This document shows positions 38,233-52,016 of a DNA stretch of 64,000 bases, piece after piece. A program made the position numbers and the translations under genes. The stretch's first letter is position 1, and every line of letters begins with the position of its first letter. The stretch is from NCBI RefSeq assembly GCF_003060885.1, contig NZ_QAIG01000005.1, positions 446,983 through 510,982 of the forward strand, read 5' to 3'. Origin of the DNA: Pseudomonas sp. HMWF032. Its GTDB lineage: Bacteria > Pseudomonadota > Gammaproteobacteria > Pseudomonadales > Pseudomonadaceae. Under the pieces are notes generated by a model. That model was not told where the DNA came from and did not search any database. It worked only from the letters and a program-made list of their open reading frames with translations.

Positions 38233-38926
38233 ATGCGTCAGTTAGGCATTCTGGGTGGTATGAGTTGGGAGTCCACGGCCAGCTATTACCGCTTGCTCAA
38301 CCAGGGCGTGCGCGAATGCCTCGGTGGGTTGCACTCGGCGCCCTTGTTGCTGCATTCAGTGGATTTTGCCGAGATCGCCGAGCTGCAGCGGCGCGCGGAC
38401 TGGCAGGCGGCGGGTGAGCTATTGGCCTGTGCCGCGCAGAGCCTGAAGCAGGCCGGCGCGACAGCTTTGCTGCTGGCCACCAACACCATGCACAAGGTGG
38501 CGCCGGCCATCGAAGCGGCGGTGGACATTCCCCTGCTGCATATCGGCGATGCGGTTGGCCAGGCCCTGCAACGCCAAGGTGTGCGCCGTGCGGCCCTGCT
38601 CGGGACGCGGTTCACCATGCAGGAGGACTTCTACCGCGAGCGCCTGGCTGAGCGTTTTGCCATCGACGTGATCACCCCGAACGCCGTGCAGATGACTGAA
38701 ATTGACCGGGTGATCTTTGCCGAGCTGTGTCAGGGGCAGTTTTTGCCGCAGGCGCGGGCGTTCTATCTGGACTGTTTGCATACGCTGCAGGGGCAGGGCG
38801 CCGAGGTGGCGATTCTTGGCTGCACCGAGATCGGTTTGCTGCTCGATGGGCTGGATGCTCCGCTGCCCTTGCTCGACAGTACCGAACTGCATGTGGCGAT
38901 GGGGCTGGAGTGGATGCTGAGTGGTT

Positions 38927-38931
<5 letters not shown>
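38233..38931 (+). CDS. Aspartate/glutamate racemase family protein (YgeA-like)
   Basis: 232 residues starting MRQLGILGGMSWESTASYY, typical of PLP-independent amino acid racemases. The first active-site position reads Thr in LLATNTMHKV instead of Cys, and the second Cys is kept in LGCTEIGLL. This Thr/Cys pair is known from E. coli YgeA, an L-specific aspartate/glutamate racemase. The ribosome site is GGAGG at 38224-38228. The TAG stop comes from the repeat that follows. Confidence 0.88.
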
Positions 38932-43913
<4,982 letters not shown>

Positions 43914-44021
43914 AGTGACGATCGTTGGCTCGAAAAGAAGCTGAGTTTAACAGGCGCGTGGGTCAGCGCCTGTGTTGCGCATAACGGGCCGTGCAGAACG
44001 GTGTTCTGCGCGTGCACCGGG

Positions 44022-45767
44022 CTACAGGAACAAGCTCGGAGCGGGGCTGCTGCCTTCGGGGAATCTGACGCCGACTTTGCGGATCTTGTTCCCTTCCATG
44101 GCCGCCACTGTCCAGGTCAGGCCTTGCCATTCGACCTGGTCACCAATGACCGGCTCACCCCCAATTTCATGGGTGATAAACCGGCCCAGCGGCATCTGGC
44201 CATCGGTCTCACCCAGTTTCAGGCCATAAAGGGCTGCGACTGCGGCCAGTTCGGCATCACCTTCCAGGACAAAATCACCAAAGAAGCGCAGGTCCTGACC
44301 GCGTTTGGGCGCCTGACTGAACAGCCGGCCCAGGGCGGTGAGGTTATGTTCGTGGCCGACCACGCAGAGCAGATCACCGGCTTCCAGTGTGGTACTGCCG
44401 GAGGGATGCAGCAGCTCGCGGTCACGGAACAGTGCAGCGATACGTGTACCTTCCGGCATGTTCAGCTCGCGCAGCGCCGCTCCGATACACCACTTTTCTG
44501 CGCCGAGGCGGTAGATGAACAGCTCCCACTCGCTGGTTGGGTGGGTTTCCAGGCCCGCGCGGGAAATCGGCGCCGGATCAGGCGGTACGGTGACCTTCAG
44601 CAGCTTGGCTGCCCAGGGCAGGCTGGTGCCCTGCAGCAGCAGCGACACCAATACGATGAAGAAGGCCACGTTGAAGAACAGCTGGGCATTCGCTAGGCCG
44701 GCCATCAGCGGGAACACGGCGAGAATGATCGGCACTGCGCCGCGCAGGCCGACCCAGGCGATGAAGGCCTTCTCGCGGTCGTGGAAGGCGCGGAACGGCA
44801 GCAGGCCGATGAATACTGACAGCGGCCGGGCGAACAGGATCATCCACAGCGCCAGGCCCAGAGCCGGCAGGGCAATGGGCAGCAACTCGTGCGGGGTGAC
44901 CAGCAGGCCAAGGACCAGGAACATACCGATCTGCGCCAGCCAGGTTAGACCGTCGAGGAAATGCAGGATGCCGTGACGCGAGCGGATCGGCCGGTTGCCC
45001 AGCAGCAGGCCGCACAGGTAGATGGCGAGGATGCCGCTGCCGCCCACGGCGTTGGTCACCGCGAAGATCATGATCCCGCCGCTGACCACCAGCAGCGGAT
45101 AGAGGCCGTTGGCCAGGGTCATGCGGTTGACCACCTGCAGCAGCAACCAGCCAGCGCCAAGGCCGAGCAGGCCGCCGATGCCGAACTGCTGGATCAGGTG
45201 CACGACGAAGGTCCAGCTGAAGCCGGACTCGCCGCTGGCAAGCAGCTCGATCAGCGTTACGGTGAGGAACACCGCCATCGGGTCGTTGCTGCCCGACTCG
45301 ATTTCCAGGGTGGCGCTGACTCGCTCGTTGAGCCCGCGTCCGCCGAGCAGACTGAACACTGCAGCGGCGTCGGTGGAGCCGACGATGGCGCCGATCAGCA
45401 GACCTTCCATCCAGCTCAGTTCGAACAGCCAGGCCGCTGCGATGCCGGTCAGTCCGGCGGTAATCAATACACCGACGGTGGCCAGTGAAAGTGAGGGCCA
45501 CAAGGCCACGCGGAAGCTGGATACGCGGGTTCGCATGCCGCCATCGAGCAGGATGATGGCCAGCGCCAGGTTGCCTACCAGGTAAGCCGTTGAGTAGTCG
45601 TTGAACGCGATGCCGCCGGGGCCGTCGGTGCCGGCGAACATGCCGACCACAAGAAAGATCACCAGAATCGGGATGCCGAAGCGTGAACCGAATGCACTGA
45701 CCAGAATGCTCATTGCCACCAGCACGCCACCGATCAAAAACAGATTATTGATGGTGCTGGCATCCAA
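44022..45767 (-). CDS. nhaP2: Potassium/proton antiporter (CPA1, NhaP2/CvrA type)
   Basis: 581 residues. The N-terminal ~390 residues form the 12-13 helix exchanger, with [20 protein letters not shown] and [13 protein letters not shown], the Asp-containing ion site of CPA1 proteins. A TrkA-C (RCK-C) domain covers about 405-485, and a C-terminal CorC/HlyC-like domain runs to the end. It ejects K+ in exchange for protons during osmotic or alkali stress. Located beside the mscK-like gene, as in P. aeruginosa. Confidence 0.9.
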   Translation of the reverse strand: MDASTINNLFLIGGVLVAMSILVSAFGSRFGIPILVIFLVVGMFAGTDGPGGIAFNDYSTAYLVGNLALAIILLDGGMRTRVSSFRVALWPSLSLATVGVLITAGLTGIAAAWLFELSWMEGLLIGAIVGSTDAAAVFSLLGGRGLNERVSATLEIESGSNDPMAVFLTVTLIELLASGESGFSWTFVVHLIQQFGIGGLLGLGAGWLLLQVVNRMTLANGLYPLLVVSGGIMIFAVTNAVGGSGILAIYLCGLLLGNRPIRSRHGILHFLDGLTWLAQIGMFLVLGLLVTPHELLPIALPALGLALWMILFARPLSVFIGLLPFRAFHDREKAFIAWVGLRGAVPIILAVFPLMAGLANAQLFFNVAFFIVLVSLLLQGTSLPWAAKLLKVTVPPDPAPISRAGLETHPTSEWELFIYRLGAEKWCIGAALRELNMPEGTRIAALFRDRELLHPSGSTTLEAGDLLCVVGHEHNLTALGRLFSQAPKRGQDLRFFGDFVLEGDAELAAVAALYGLKLGETDGQMPLGRFITHEIGGEPVIGDQVEWQGLTWTVAAMEGNKIRKVGVRFPEGSSPAPSLFL

Positions 45768-45940
45768 GGCGCGTACTCCGTGCGAGGTGGTCGACTGCGC
45801 CAGTATGCATGGCGCATGCCAGGGATTCTAACCGCTGCTCGTCTTTGTCGCTGGAAAAAAACGGCCTCTGTTCAGCCTGGCGTCAGACAGGCTGGGCGAT
45901 GTGCATGGCTGACGAGGCGGTGGGCCATACCTTGCGCCAT

Positions 45941-45976
45941 AAAAAATGCCGCTCAGCTTCTGCTGTGCGGCATTGC
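45941..45976 (-). terminator. Terminator of the acyl-CoA dehydrogenase gene
   Basis: On the minus strand, stem AATGCCGC / GCGGCATT with a 14-nt loop followed by TTTTTAT, 27 bp after the stop codon. Confidence 0.8.
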
Positions 45977-46002
45977 AAGGGGTAGCAGGTATCCCGTAGG
46001 GC

Positions 46003-47805
46003 TCAGAACCAGGCGTCCTGCATCGCCAGGCAGGTGTCGTCGCGGGCTTCAAGGATGGCCAGGTCGTGGTGGCAACTCGGCACTTCCCAGGTCAGGAAGT
46101 AACGTGCGGCCTGCAGCTTGCCTTGGTAGAAGTCGACATCGGCGGGATTGCCACGCGCCAGGCCTTCTTCCGCGCGAATGGCCTGTTCCAGCCAGCGCCA
46201 GCCGATCACGGTATGGCCGAACACCTTGAGGTACAGCGCCGAGTTGGCCAGGCCTTCGTTGACCTTGCCGCTCATCAGGTCGCCCAGCAGGGCCAAGGTC
46301 ACCGCTTGCAGGCGTGCCAGCAGGTGCTCCAGCGGCTGGCGCAGGGCGGTCAGCGAGGCGTGGGCTTCGGCGCGCTGGCAGGTGCCATGGATCAGCTTGA
46401 GCAACTGCTTGAGCGCCGCGCCACCGTTAATCGACACCTTGCGCCCGAGCAGGTCGAGGGACTGGATGCCGTGGGTGCCTTCATGGATCGGGTTGAGGCG
46501 GTTGTCGCGGTAGTACTGCTCCACCGGGTAATCGCGGGTGTAGCCGTGGCCGCCGAGAATCTGGATGGCCAGCTCGTTGGCCTTGAGGCAGAACTCCGAC
46601 GGCCAGGATTTAACGATCGGGGTGAGCAGGTCGAGCAGTTCCAGGGCGATGCGGCGCTCGTCCTCGGTCTCCAGCGTCTGGGTGTCGTCGAACAGCCGTG
46701 CGGCATACAGGCCGAGGTCGAAGGAACCTTCCACGTAGGCTTTCTGGGTCAGCAACATGCGCCGCACGTCAGCGTGTTCGATGATCGAAACTTGATTGGA
46801 GGTCGGGTCTTTGCCATCGGGTAAGCGGCCTTGCGGACGCTGGCGGGCGTAGTCCAGCGAGTACAGGTAGCCGGCGTAGCCGAGCATCACCGCGCCCATG
46901 CCAACGCCAATGCGCGCTTCGTTCATCATCTGGAACATGTAGCTCAGGCCATGGTGCGGTTTGCCCACCAGGTAGCCGACGCAGTCGCCGTTATCACCAA
47001 AATTCAGCGCGGTGGAGGTGGTGCCGCGCCAGCCCATTTTGTGGAACAGCCCGGCCAGCACCACGTCGTTGCGCTTGCCCAGGCTGCCGTCATCGTTAAC
47101 CAGAAACTTCGGCACGATAAACAGGCTGATGCCTTTCACGCCCGGCGGGGCATCCGGCAGCTTGGCCAGCACCATGTGCACGATGTTTTCCGACAGTGGA
47201 TGGTCGCCACCGGAGATAAAGATCTTGTTGCCCTTGAGCCGGTAGGTGCCGTCTTCGGCCGGTTCGGCGCGGGTGCGGATGTCCGACAGCGAGGAGCCCG
47301 CGTGGGGTTCGGTCAGGGCCATGGTGCCGAAGAAACGGCCGTCGATCATCGGCTGCAGAAAGCGCTGCTTTTGCTCGGCGGTGCCGAAGTTCTCGATCAG
47401 ATTAGCCGCGCCCATGGTCAGGAACGGGTACGAGGTGGTCGCCGCGTTGGCCGACTGGAAGTGAGCGAAGCAGGCCTGCGACAGCAGGTTGGGCAGCTGC
47501 ATGCCGCCGACGTCGAATTCGCGGGTGGCGTTGAGGAAGCCCGCCTCAAGGAAGGCATCCACCGCCGGTTTCACTTCGGGGATCAGCACCGCCGCGCCGT
47601 CGACGTACTCTGGCTCGTGCTCGTCGTTTTTGCGGTTGTGCGGGGCGAACAGGTTTTCCGCGATGCTGCGGGCGGTGTCGATGGCCGCGTCAAAGGTTTC
47701 GCGGCTGTGTTCAGCGAAACGCTCACGCTGGGTCAGGCCTTCGGCGTCCAGCACTTCATACAGCTCGAAGGCCAGGTTGCGGGAACTGAGCAGGGACTCG
47801 GACAT
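46003..47805 (-). CDS. Acyl-CoA dehydrogenase with C-terminal extension
   Basis: 600 residues; FAD-dependent alpha,beta-dehydrogenation of acyl-CoA in beta-oxidation. Seen: GTMALTEPHAGSSLSDI near residue 165, KIFISGGDHPLSENIVH, YVEGSFDLGLYAARL, and GGHGYTRDYPVEQYYRDNRLNPIHEGTHGIQ near 425 with the catalytic-type Glu of the EGT motif. The ~130-residue C-terminal Acyl-CoA_dh_C-like domain makes it longer than the ~390-residue enzymes. It belongs to the FadE5/DmdC-like group. Chain-length preference cannot be told. No beta-oxidation partner is adjacent. Confidence 0.9.
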   Translation of the reverse strand: MSESLLSSRNLAFELYEVLDAEGLTQRERFAEHSRETFDAAIDTARSIAENLFAPHNRKNDEHEPEYVDGAAVLIPEVKPAVDAFLEAGFLNATREFDVGGMQLPNLLSQACFAHFQSANAATTSYPFLTMGAANLIENFGTAEQKQRFLQPMIDGRFFGTMALTEPHAGSSLSDIRTRAEPAEDGTYRLKGNKIFISGGDHPLSENIVHMVLAKLPDAPPGVKGISLFIVPKFLVNDDGSLGKRNDVVLAGLFHKMGWRGTTSTALNFGDNGDCVGYLVGKPHHGLSYMFQMMNEARIGVGMGAVMLGYAGYLYSLDYARQRPQGRLPDGKDPTSNQVSIIEHADVRRMLLTQKAYVEGSFDLGLYAARLFDDTQTLETEDERRIALELLDLLTPIVKSWPSEFCLKANELAIQILGGHGYTRDYPVEQYYRDNRLNPIHEGTHGIQSLDLLGRKVSINGGAALKQLLKLIHGTCQRAEAHASLTALRQPLEHLLARLQAVTLALLGDLMSGKVNEGLANSALYLKVFGHTVIGWRWLEQAIRAEEGLARGNPADVDFYQGKLQAARYFLTWEVPSCHHDLAILEARDDTCLAMQDAWF

Positions 47806-47908
47806 GGGTATACCTCCGGTGGCGATGCAGCGAGTCTAAGCAGCTGCGCGCGTGGCTCCCAGCACTATTAATAAGCGTGATAACGGGGCGTTGGGCCGGG
47901 GCGGTTGA

Positions 47909-47978
47909 GTAGGGTGGATGACGCTTTATCCATCCACCAAATCGCAAGGGTGGATGGGTGAGGCGTTATCCACCCTAC
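47909..47978. repeat. GTAGGGTGGAT palindromic intergenic repeat
   Basis: Outer arms GTAGGGTGGATGACGC / GCGTTATCCACCCTAC flank an inner CCATCCACC / GGTGGATGG pair. Lies in the ~196-bp gap between the nitronate monooxygenase-like gene and the acyl-CoA dehydrogenase. A different family from the GTAGGTTGGG repeats. Confidence 0.7.
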
Positions 47979-48001
47979 GGATTTCAAGGCAATGTTCGTG
48001 T

Positions 48002-49045
48002 CTATTGGGTAAAGCCCTGCGCCAGCTCGTGGGTCAGTGCGGCGGCGCTGATGGCTTTGCAGCCGCTGACATTCTGCCCTGCCCAGAGTGGCGAGAAGTC
48101 GCCGCTGCCCTGGCTTTCTGCCTTGGTGCGCAGCGGGGCAATGGCCGCAGTCGCCAGTGGGAAGGCGGGTGCCAGTGGGCTGATCGGCCCCAGCTCGCGC
48201 ATTACCCGGTTGACGATGCCCCGCGCCGGGCGGCCGCTGAACAGGTTGGTCAGCGCCGTGTGTCGCGCCGCCGGGCTGCGCAGGGCAGCGCGGTGGATGG
48301 CGCTGGTGCTGGCCTCATCGCAGCACAGGTAAGCGGTGCCAATCTGCACTCCTGCAGCGCCAAGCGCCATGGCCGCGCGCACTCCGGCAGCATCGGCAAT
48401 CCCGCCGGCGGCAATCACCGGCAAGCGCACGGCCTGGACGATCTGCGGCAGCAGGGCGAAGGTGCCGAGCTGGCTGCTCAGGTCCTCAGTGAGGAACATA
48501 CCGCGATGACCGCCCGCTTCCAGCCCCTGGGCGATGATCGCGTCCGCGCCGTTGGCTTCGAGCCACAGCGCTTCCGCCACGGTGGTCGCCGAGCTAAGCA
48601 CTTTGGCTCCGCACGTTTTTACGCGCGCCAACAGCTCAGCTGAGGGCAGGCCGAAGTGAAAGCTCACCACGGCTGGGCGGAATTCATCGAGCAAATCGGC
48701 CATTTCAGCACTAAACGGCAGGCGGCCGGGACCGCTGGCAATCGTCGCGGGATCAATGCCGAGCTCGCGATAGAACGGACTCAGCGCCTCACGCCAGGCG
48801 GCTTCGCGTGCGCCATCAGCAGATGGTGGGGTGTGGCAGAAGAAGTTCAGGTTGTAGGGTTTGCGGGTTTTTTCGCGCAGTGCCTGCAGCTCCTTACGCA
48901 AACCGGCCGCGTCGAGCATGGCGCAGGGCAGCGAACCGAGTGCGCCGGCATGCGACACGGCGGCGGCCAAGCCGTGCAGCTGTGCGCCGGCCATCGGTGC
49001 CTGAATGAGGGGCAGCTCAATGCCCAATAGGTTTTGCAGTGACAT
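48002..49045 (-). CDS. NAD(P)H-dependent flavin oxidoreductase (nitronate monooxygenase-like)
   Basis: 347 residues with a TIM-barrel 2-nitropropane dioxygenase pattern: ELPLIQAPMAG at the N-terminus, AIIAQGLEAGGHRGMF near residue 170, PVIAAGGIADAAGVRAAMALGAAGVQIGTAYLCCDEA near 210-245. Uses FMN to oxidise propionate-3-nitronate or related nitro compounds, or acts as a quinone reductase. No partner gene indicates the substrate. Divergent from rlmJ. Confidence 0.88.
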   Translation of the reverse strand: MSLQNLLGIELPLIQAPMAGAQLHGLAAAVSHAGALGSLPCAMLDAAGLRKELQALREKTRKPYNLNFFCHTPPSADGAREAAWREALSPFYRELGIDPATIASGPGRLPFSAEMADLLDEFRPAVVSFHFGLPSAELLARVKTCGAKVLSSATTVAEALWLEANGADAIIAQGLEAGGHRGMFLTEDLSSQLGTFALLPQIVQAVRLPVIAAGGIADAAGVRAAMALGAAGVQIGTAYLCCDEASTSAIHRAALRSPAARHTALTNLFSGRPARGIVNRVMRELGPISPLAPAFPLATAAIAPLRTKAESQGSGDFSPLWAGQNVSGCKAISAAALTHELAQGFTQ

Positions 49046-49140
49046 GACGGTTCTCCCTTGCCGGATGGATCAGCGGCCACCGTACTGATCCATCCGGCGC
49101 CTGGCAAACTGGTAAACTGCCCGGCCACAGGAGCCTGCAC

Positions 49141-49989
49141 ATGAACTACCGTCACGCCTTCCATGCCGGCAACCATGCCGATGTGCTGAAACACTACGTC
49201 CTCACTCGCCTGATCGCCCTGCTGTCACGCAAGGAGGCGCCGTTCGCCTACCTCGACAGCCATGCGGGTATCGGTCTGTATGACCTGCGCGGCGATCAAG
49301 CCAGCCGCACCGGCGAGTGGCTGCAAGGCATTGCCCGGCTGTGGCAGGCCACCGATATACCGGACCCGCTGCTGGATTATCTGGAAGTGATCCGTGCGAT
49401 GAACCCTGATGGTGAGCTGCGCCACTACCCCGGCTCGCCGGAGTTGGCGCGTTTGCTGACGCGCGAACAGGACCGCCTGCACCTGAACGAAAAACACCCC
49501 GAAGACGGCCGCCTGCTCAAGGAAAATATGCACGGCGACCGCCGCGTCGCCGTGCACTTGGGCGAGGGCTGGTATGTGCCGCGCGCCCTGCTACCGACCC
49601 GTGAAAAGCGTGCCTTGCTGCTGATCGATCCGCCGTTCGAGCAAGTCGATGAAATGGAGCGCTGCGCCCAATCGCTGAGCGAAGCCATCAGCCGCATGCG
49701 TCAGGCGGTGGTGGCGATCTGGTACCCGATCAAGGACCTGCGCCAGCTCAAGCGCTTCTACAGCGACGTGCAAAAAAGCAAAGCGCCCAAGCTGCTGCGC
49801 GTCGAGCTCTACGTACACACCACCGATGAAGCCGCGCGCCTCAACGGCTCGGGTCTGGTGATCAGCAACCCGCCATGGGGCCTGGAAGATGAACTCAAGC
49901 TGATCCTGCCGTGGCTGGCTGACTTGCTTGGGCAAAGCCAGGGCGGCTGGCGACTGGATTGGTTGATCGAGGAAAGCAGCGGCAGCTAA
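49141..49989 (+). CDS. rlmJ: 23S rRNA (adenine-2030-N6)-methyltransferase
   Basis: 282 residues. The start MNYRHAFHAGNHADVLKHY and DSHAGIGLYDL are diagnostic of RlmJ. The catalytic (D/N)PP(Y/F) motif is LLIDPPFEQVDEM near residue 164. Methylates A2030 of 23S rRNA. The start follows ACAGGAGCCTGCAC, with a good ribosome site. Stop overlaps the convergent HD-GYP gene. Confidence 0.95.
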   Translation: MNYRHAFHAGNHADVLKHYVLTRLIALLSRKEAPFAYLDSHAGIGLYDLRGDQASRTGEWLQGIARLWQATDIPDPLLDYLEVIRAMNPDGELRHYPGSPELARLLTREQDRLHLNEKHPEDGRLLKENMHGDRRVAVHLGEGWYVPRALLPTREKRALLLIDPPFEQVDEMERCAQSLSEAISRMRQAVVAIWYPIKDLRQLKRFYSDVQKSKAPKLLRVELYVHTTDEAARLNGSGLVISNPPWGLEDELKLILPWLADLLGQSQGGWRLDWLIEESSGS

Positions 49990-51242
49990 CGGCCTTTGGC
50001 CGGTTCGACAAAGTAGCTCAGCTGCTGGCGCGGATTCAGGTACTCCAGTGCTGCGCGCGGCAGCTGCGCCGGGCGCAGGCTGCTGGCGATGCCGAGGCGT
50101 GTTTCCTGTTCCAGGTCGATGATCAACGCCTCGTTTTTGGGCACCTCGGCATCGTAAACCACCAGTGTTGGTTTCAGCGGCAGGCCGGGGTTCATGCCCA
50201 GCACCAGGCCATAGCGCTGATCGTCCAGTTGCACCAGGCAGCCTGGCGGATAAACGCCCATGCAGCGGATAAAGGCTTTCAGTGCCACTGCATCGAAGCG
50301 CGCATTGTATTGCTTGAACATCAGCGCCAGGGCTTCGTGCGGGCTGAGGCCGTCGCGTGGGTTGAGCGGGTTGCACAGGTTGTCGAACTGGTTGGTAATG
50401 CACACCAGACGACTGAGGCGGCCGATGGCCGCTTCACGCAGCTGACGCGGGTAACCGCTGCCGTCGCAGTACTCATGGTGCTCGTTGATGATGCGCAGTA
50501 CTTCATCATCCAGCATTAGCTTGTGGCCCATGCGCAGGCCAAGTTCGCAGTGCAGTTGCAGCAGCTGTTGTTCCGGGCGGGTCAGCGGCTCGGGCTTGAG
50601 CAGCACCTTGCTGGGTACTTCCAGTTTGCCGACATCGTGCAGCAGCGCACCCATGCCGAGGATATGGCAGTCCTCGCTGTCCAGGCCGAGCTGGCGGCCC
50701 AGCATCAGGCTCAGCACCGTGACGTTCAGGGAGTGCAGGTAATGGTCTTCGGCGGCCTTGCTATTGATGGTGTGCAGCACGGCACCGCTGCCGCCCAGCA
50801 GCGTGTCGACCATCGCGCCGACCACCTCGCCGGCCTGTTTGCAGGCTTCTTCGGGACGGCTGCGCAGGGTCTGATTGAGCGTCTTGACCTGCTGGCTGGC
50901 CTGGACGAATGTGCGGTCCACTTCGGCCAGGCGTTTGCGCAGGGCCTTGAGTTTTTCGGCGCGGGCCTGGCTGGCTTGCTGCTCTGCCGTGAGCGGTGCA
51001 GGTGCCGGCGTGCTGGCAACAGGGGGCTGGGGTTTGCTTTGACTCAGTGGCTCACAGTCACTGCGGGCCGGGTCATAGCGTAAGCGCTCAACACCCAAGG
51101 CTCGCAGGGCCTTGATCTGCTGCTCATCCTTGATCTTGAAGTTGCTGAAGGCAAAGTTGTGCTCCCACCAGGCCAGTTCGAGCTGGATATACAGACCAAC
51201 ACACAACTGGTCGGGTGAGATGTAGGCAGAGGGCGCAGGCAT
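49986..51242 (-). CDS. HD-GYP domain protein with DUF3391 N-terminus (c-di-GMP phosphodiesterase)
   Basis: 418 residues from the ATG giving MPAPSAYISPDQL; the longer reading frame upstream lacks a good start. An N-terminal DUF3391 domain covers about 1-65, then a Pro/Ala-rich linker and a helix to about 150. The HD-GYP domain follows: LHDVGKLEVPSKVL and HHEYCDGSGYP match the metal and GYP motifs, so activity is expected (hydrolysis of c-di-GMP to GMP or pGpG). It lies near dipA, another c-di-GMP enzyme. Confidence 0.9.
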   Translation of the reverse strand: MPAPSAYISPDQLCVGLYIQLELAWWEHNFAFSNFKIKDEQQIKALRALGVERLRYDPARSDCEPLSQSKPQPPVASTPAPAPLTAEQQASQARAEKLKALRKRLAEVDRTFVQASQQVKTLNQTLRSRPEEACKQAGEVVGAMVDTLLGGSGAVLHTINSKAAEDHYLHSLNVTVLSLMLGRQLGLDSEDCHILGMGALLHDVGKLEVPSKVLLKPEPLTRPEQQLLQLHCELGLRMGHKLMLDDEVLRIINEHHEYCDGSGYPRQLREAAIGRLSRLVCITNQFDNLCNPLNPRDGLSPHEALALMFKQYNARFDAVALKAFIRCMGVYPPGCLVQLDDQRYGLVLGMNPGLPLKPTLVVYDAEVPKNEALIIDLEQETRLGIASSLRPAQLPRAALEYLNPRQQLSYFVEPAKGR

Positions 51243-51324
51243 GCGGGTATCGGGGATGATGGCTAATGGCTGGCAGTCTAGCGGTTTGCCTACCGCCTGA
51301 CAGCAGGCAGCAGGCGCTTCTGCA

Positions 51325-51888
51325 CTAATTACGGGGTGCTTCGCTGCCGGTTGAGGGCGCGTGCAGGGCGTGCTCGACCTCATCGGCCCAGGCCAGCCAT
51401 GACTGTTCGCCGAGAATGCCGCGGCGCAGGGTCAGGTAGGGCAGGCGCAGCGTATTACGTTGCTCATCCGGCAGGGCCAGGTAGTCGCGCTCGATGGCCA
51501 GCAGGCTGTCCAGGGTCTTGCGGTGTACGGCGATATGCCGCTGCATTTCCTCGCGCAGGTTGGCGGTCGAGGTGTGTGCGCCCGCGTAGAGTTTGACCAG
51601 CAACGCATCGTTGATCTTGTTCGGCTGCACCGGCTCGCCCAGCCAGCGCAGCAGCTCGGCATGGCCCGCAGGTGTGAGGTGGTAGTTCTTCTTGTCCGGG
51701 CGGGTGTCCTGAGCTTGTGCTTCGAATGCCAGCCAGCCGGCTTCACTGAGCTTTTTCAACTCCAGATAAACCTGCTGATGTTTGGCGTTCCAGAAGTAGC
51801 CGAGGCCATCCTTGAAGCGCTTGAGCAGGTCGTAGCCGCTGCCGGGTTCGCTTTCCAGGAGGATCAGGATGGCGTGCTTGAGCGACAT
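51325..51888 (-). CDS. PadR-family transcriptional regulator
   Basis: 187 residues: a winged-helix N-terminus (MSLKHAILILLESEPGSGYDLLKRFK ... QQVYLELKKLSEAGWL) and a helical C-terminal dimerisation domain of the PadR_AS subfamily. It is divergent from the CrtI/RetSat-like gene. The intergenic region carries two matching palindromes that overlap the divergent promoter, so it probably represses that gene and itself. The effector is unknown. Confidence 0.9.
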   Translation of the reverse strand: MSLKHAILILLESEPGSGYDLLKRFKDGLGYFWNAKHQQVYLELKKLSEAGWLAFEAQAQDTRPDKKNYHLTPAGHAELLRWLGEPVQPNKINDALLVKLYAGAHTSTANLREEMQRHIAVHRKTLDSLLAIERDYLALPDEQRNTLRLPYLTLRRGILGEQSWLAWADEVEHALHAPSTGSEAPRN

Positions 51889-51937
51889 AAAGTGTTTTCA
51901 CCTGCGATGTACGGACGTGGACGTCAGTATACGGTCT

Positions 51938-51990
51938 ATGCAAAAAGTTGCAGTGCGTGGAATGCCTGCCTAGTATGCAAAAACTTGCAT
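51938..51990 (+). promoter_or_regulatory. Promoter of the CrtI/RetSat-like gene with two PadR-type operators
   Basis: -35 TTGCAG (51948-51953), 17-bp spacer, -10 TAGTAT (51971-51976). Two copies of ATGCAA-N4-TTGCAK lie at 51938-51953 and 51975-51990. The first one's right half is the -35 box and the second overlaps the -10 box and start region. The second copy is a perfect palindrome (ATGCAA/TTGCAT). Confidence 0.65.
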
Positions 51991-52016
51991 AACAAACAGT
52001 AATCACGGAGTTGCTC

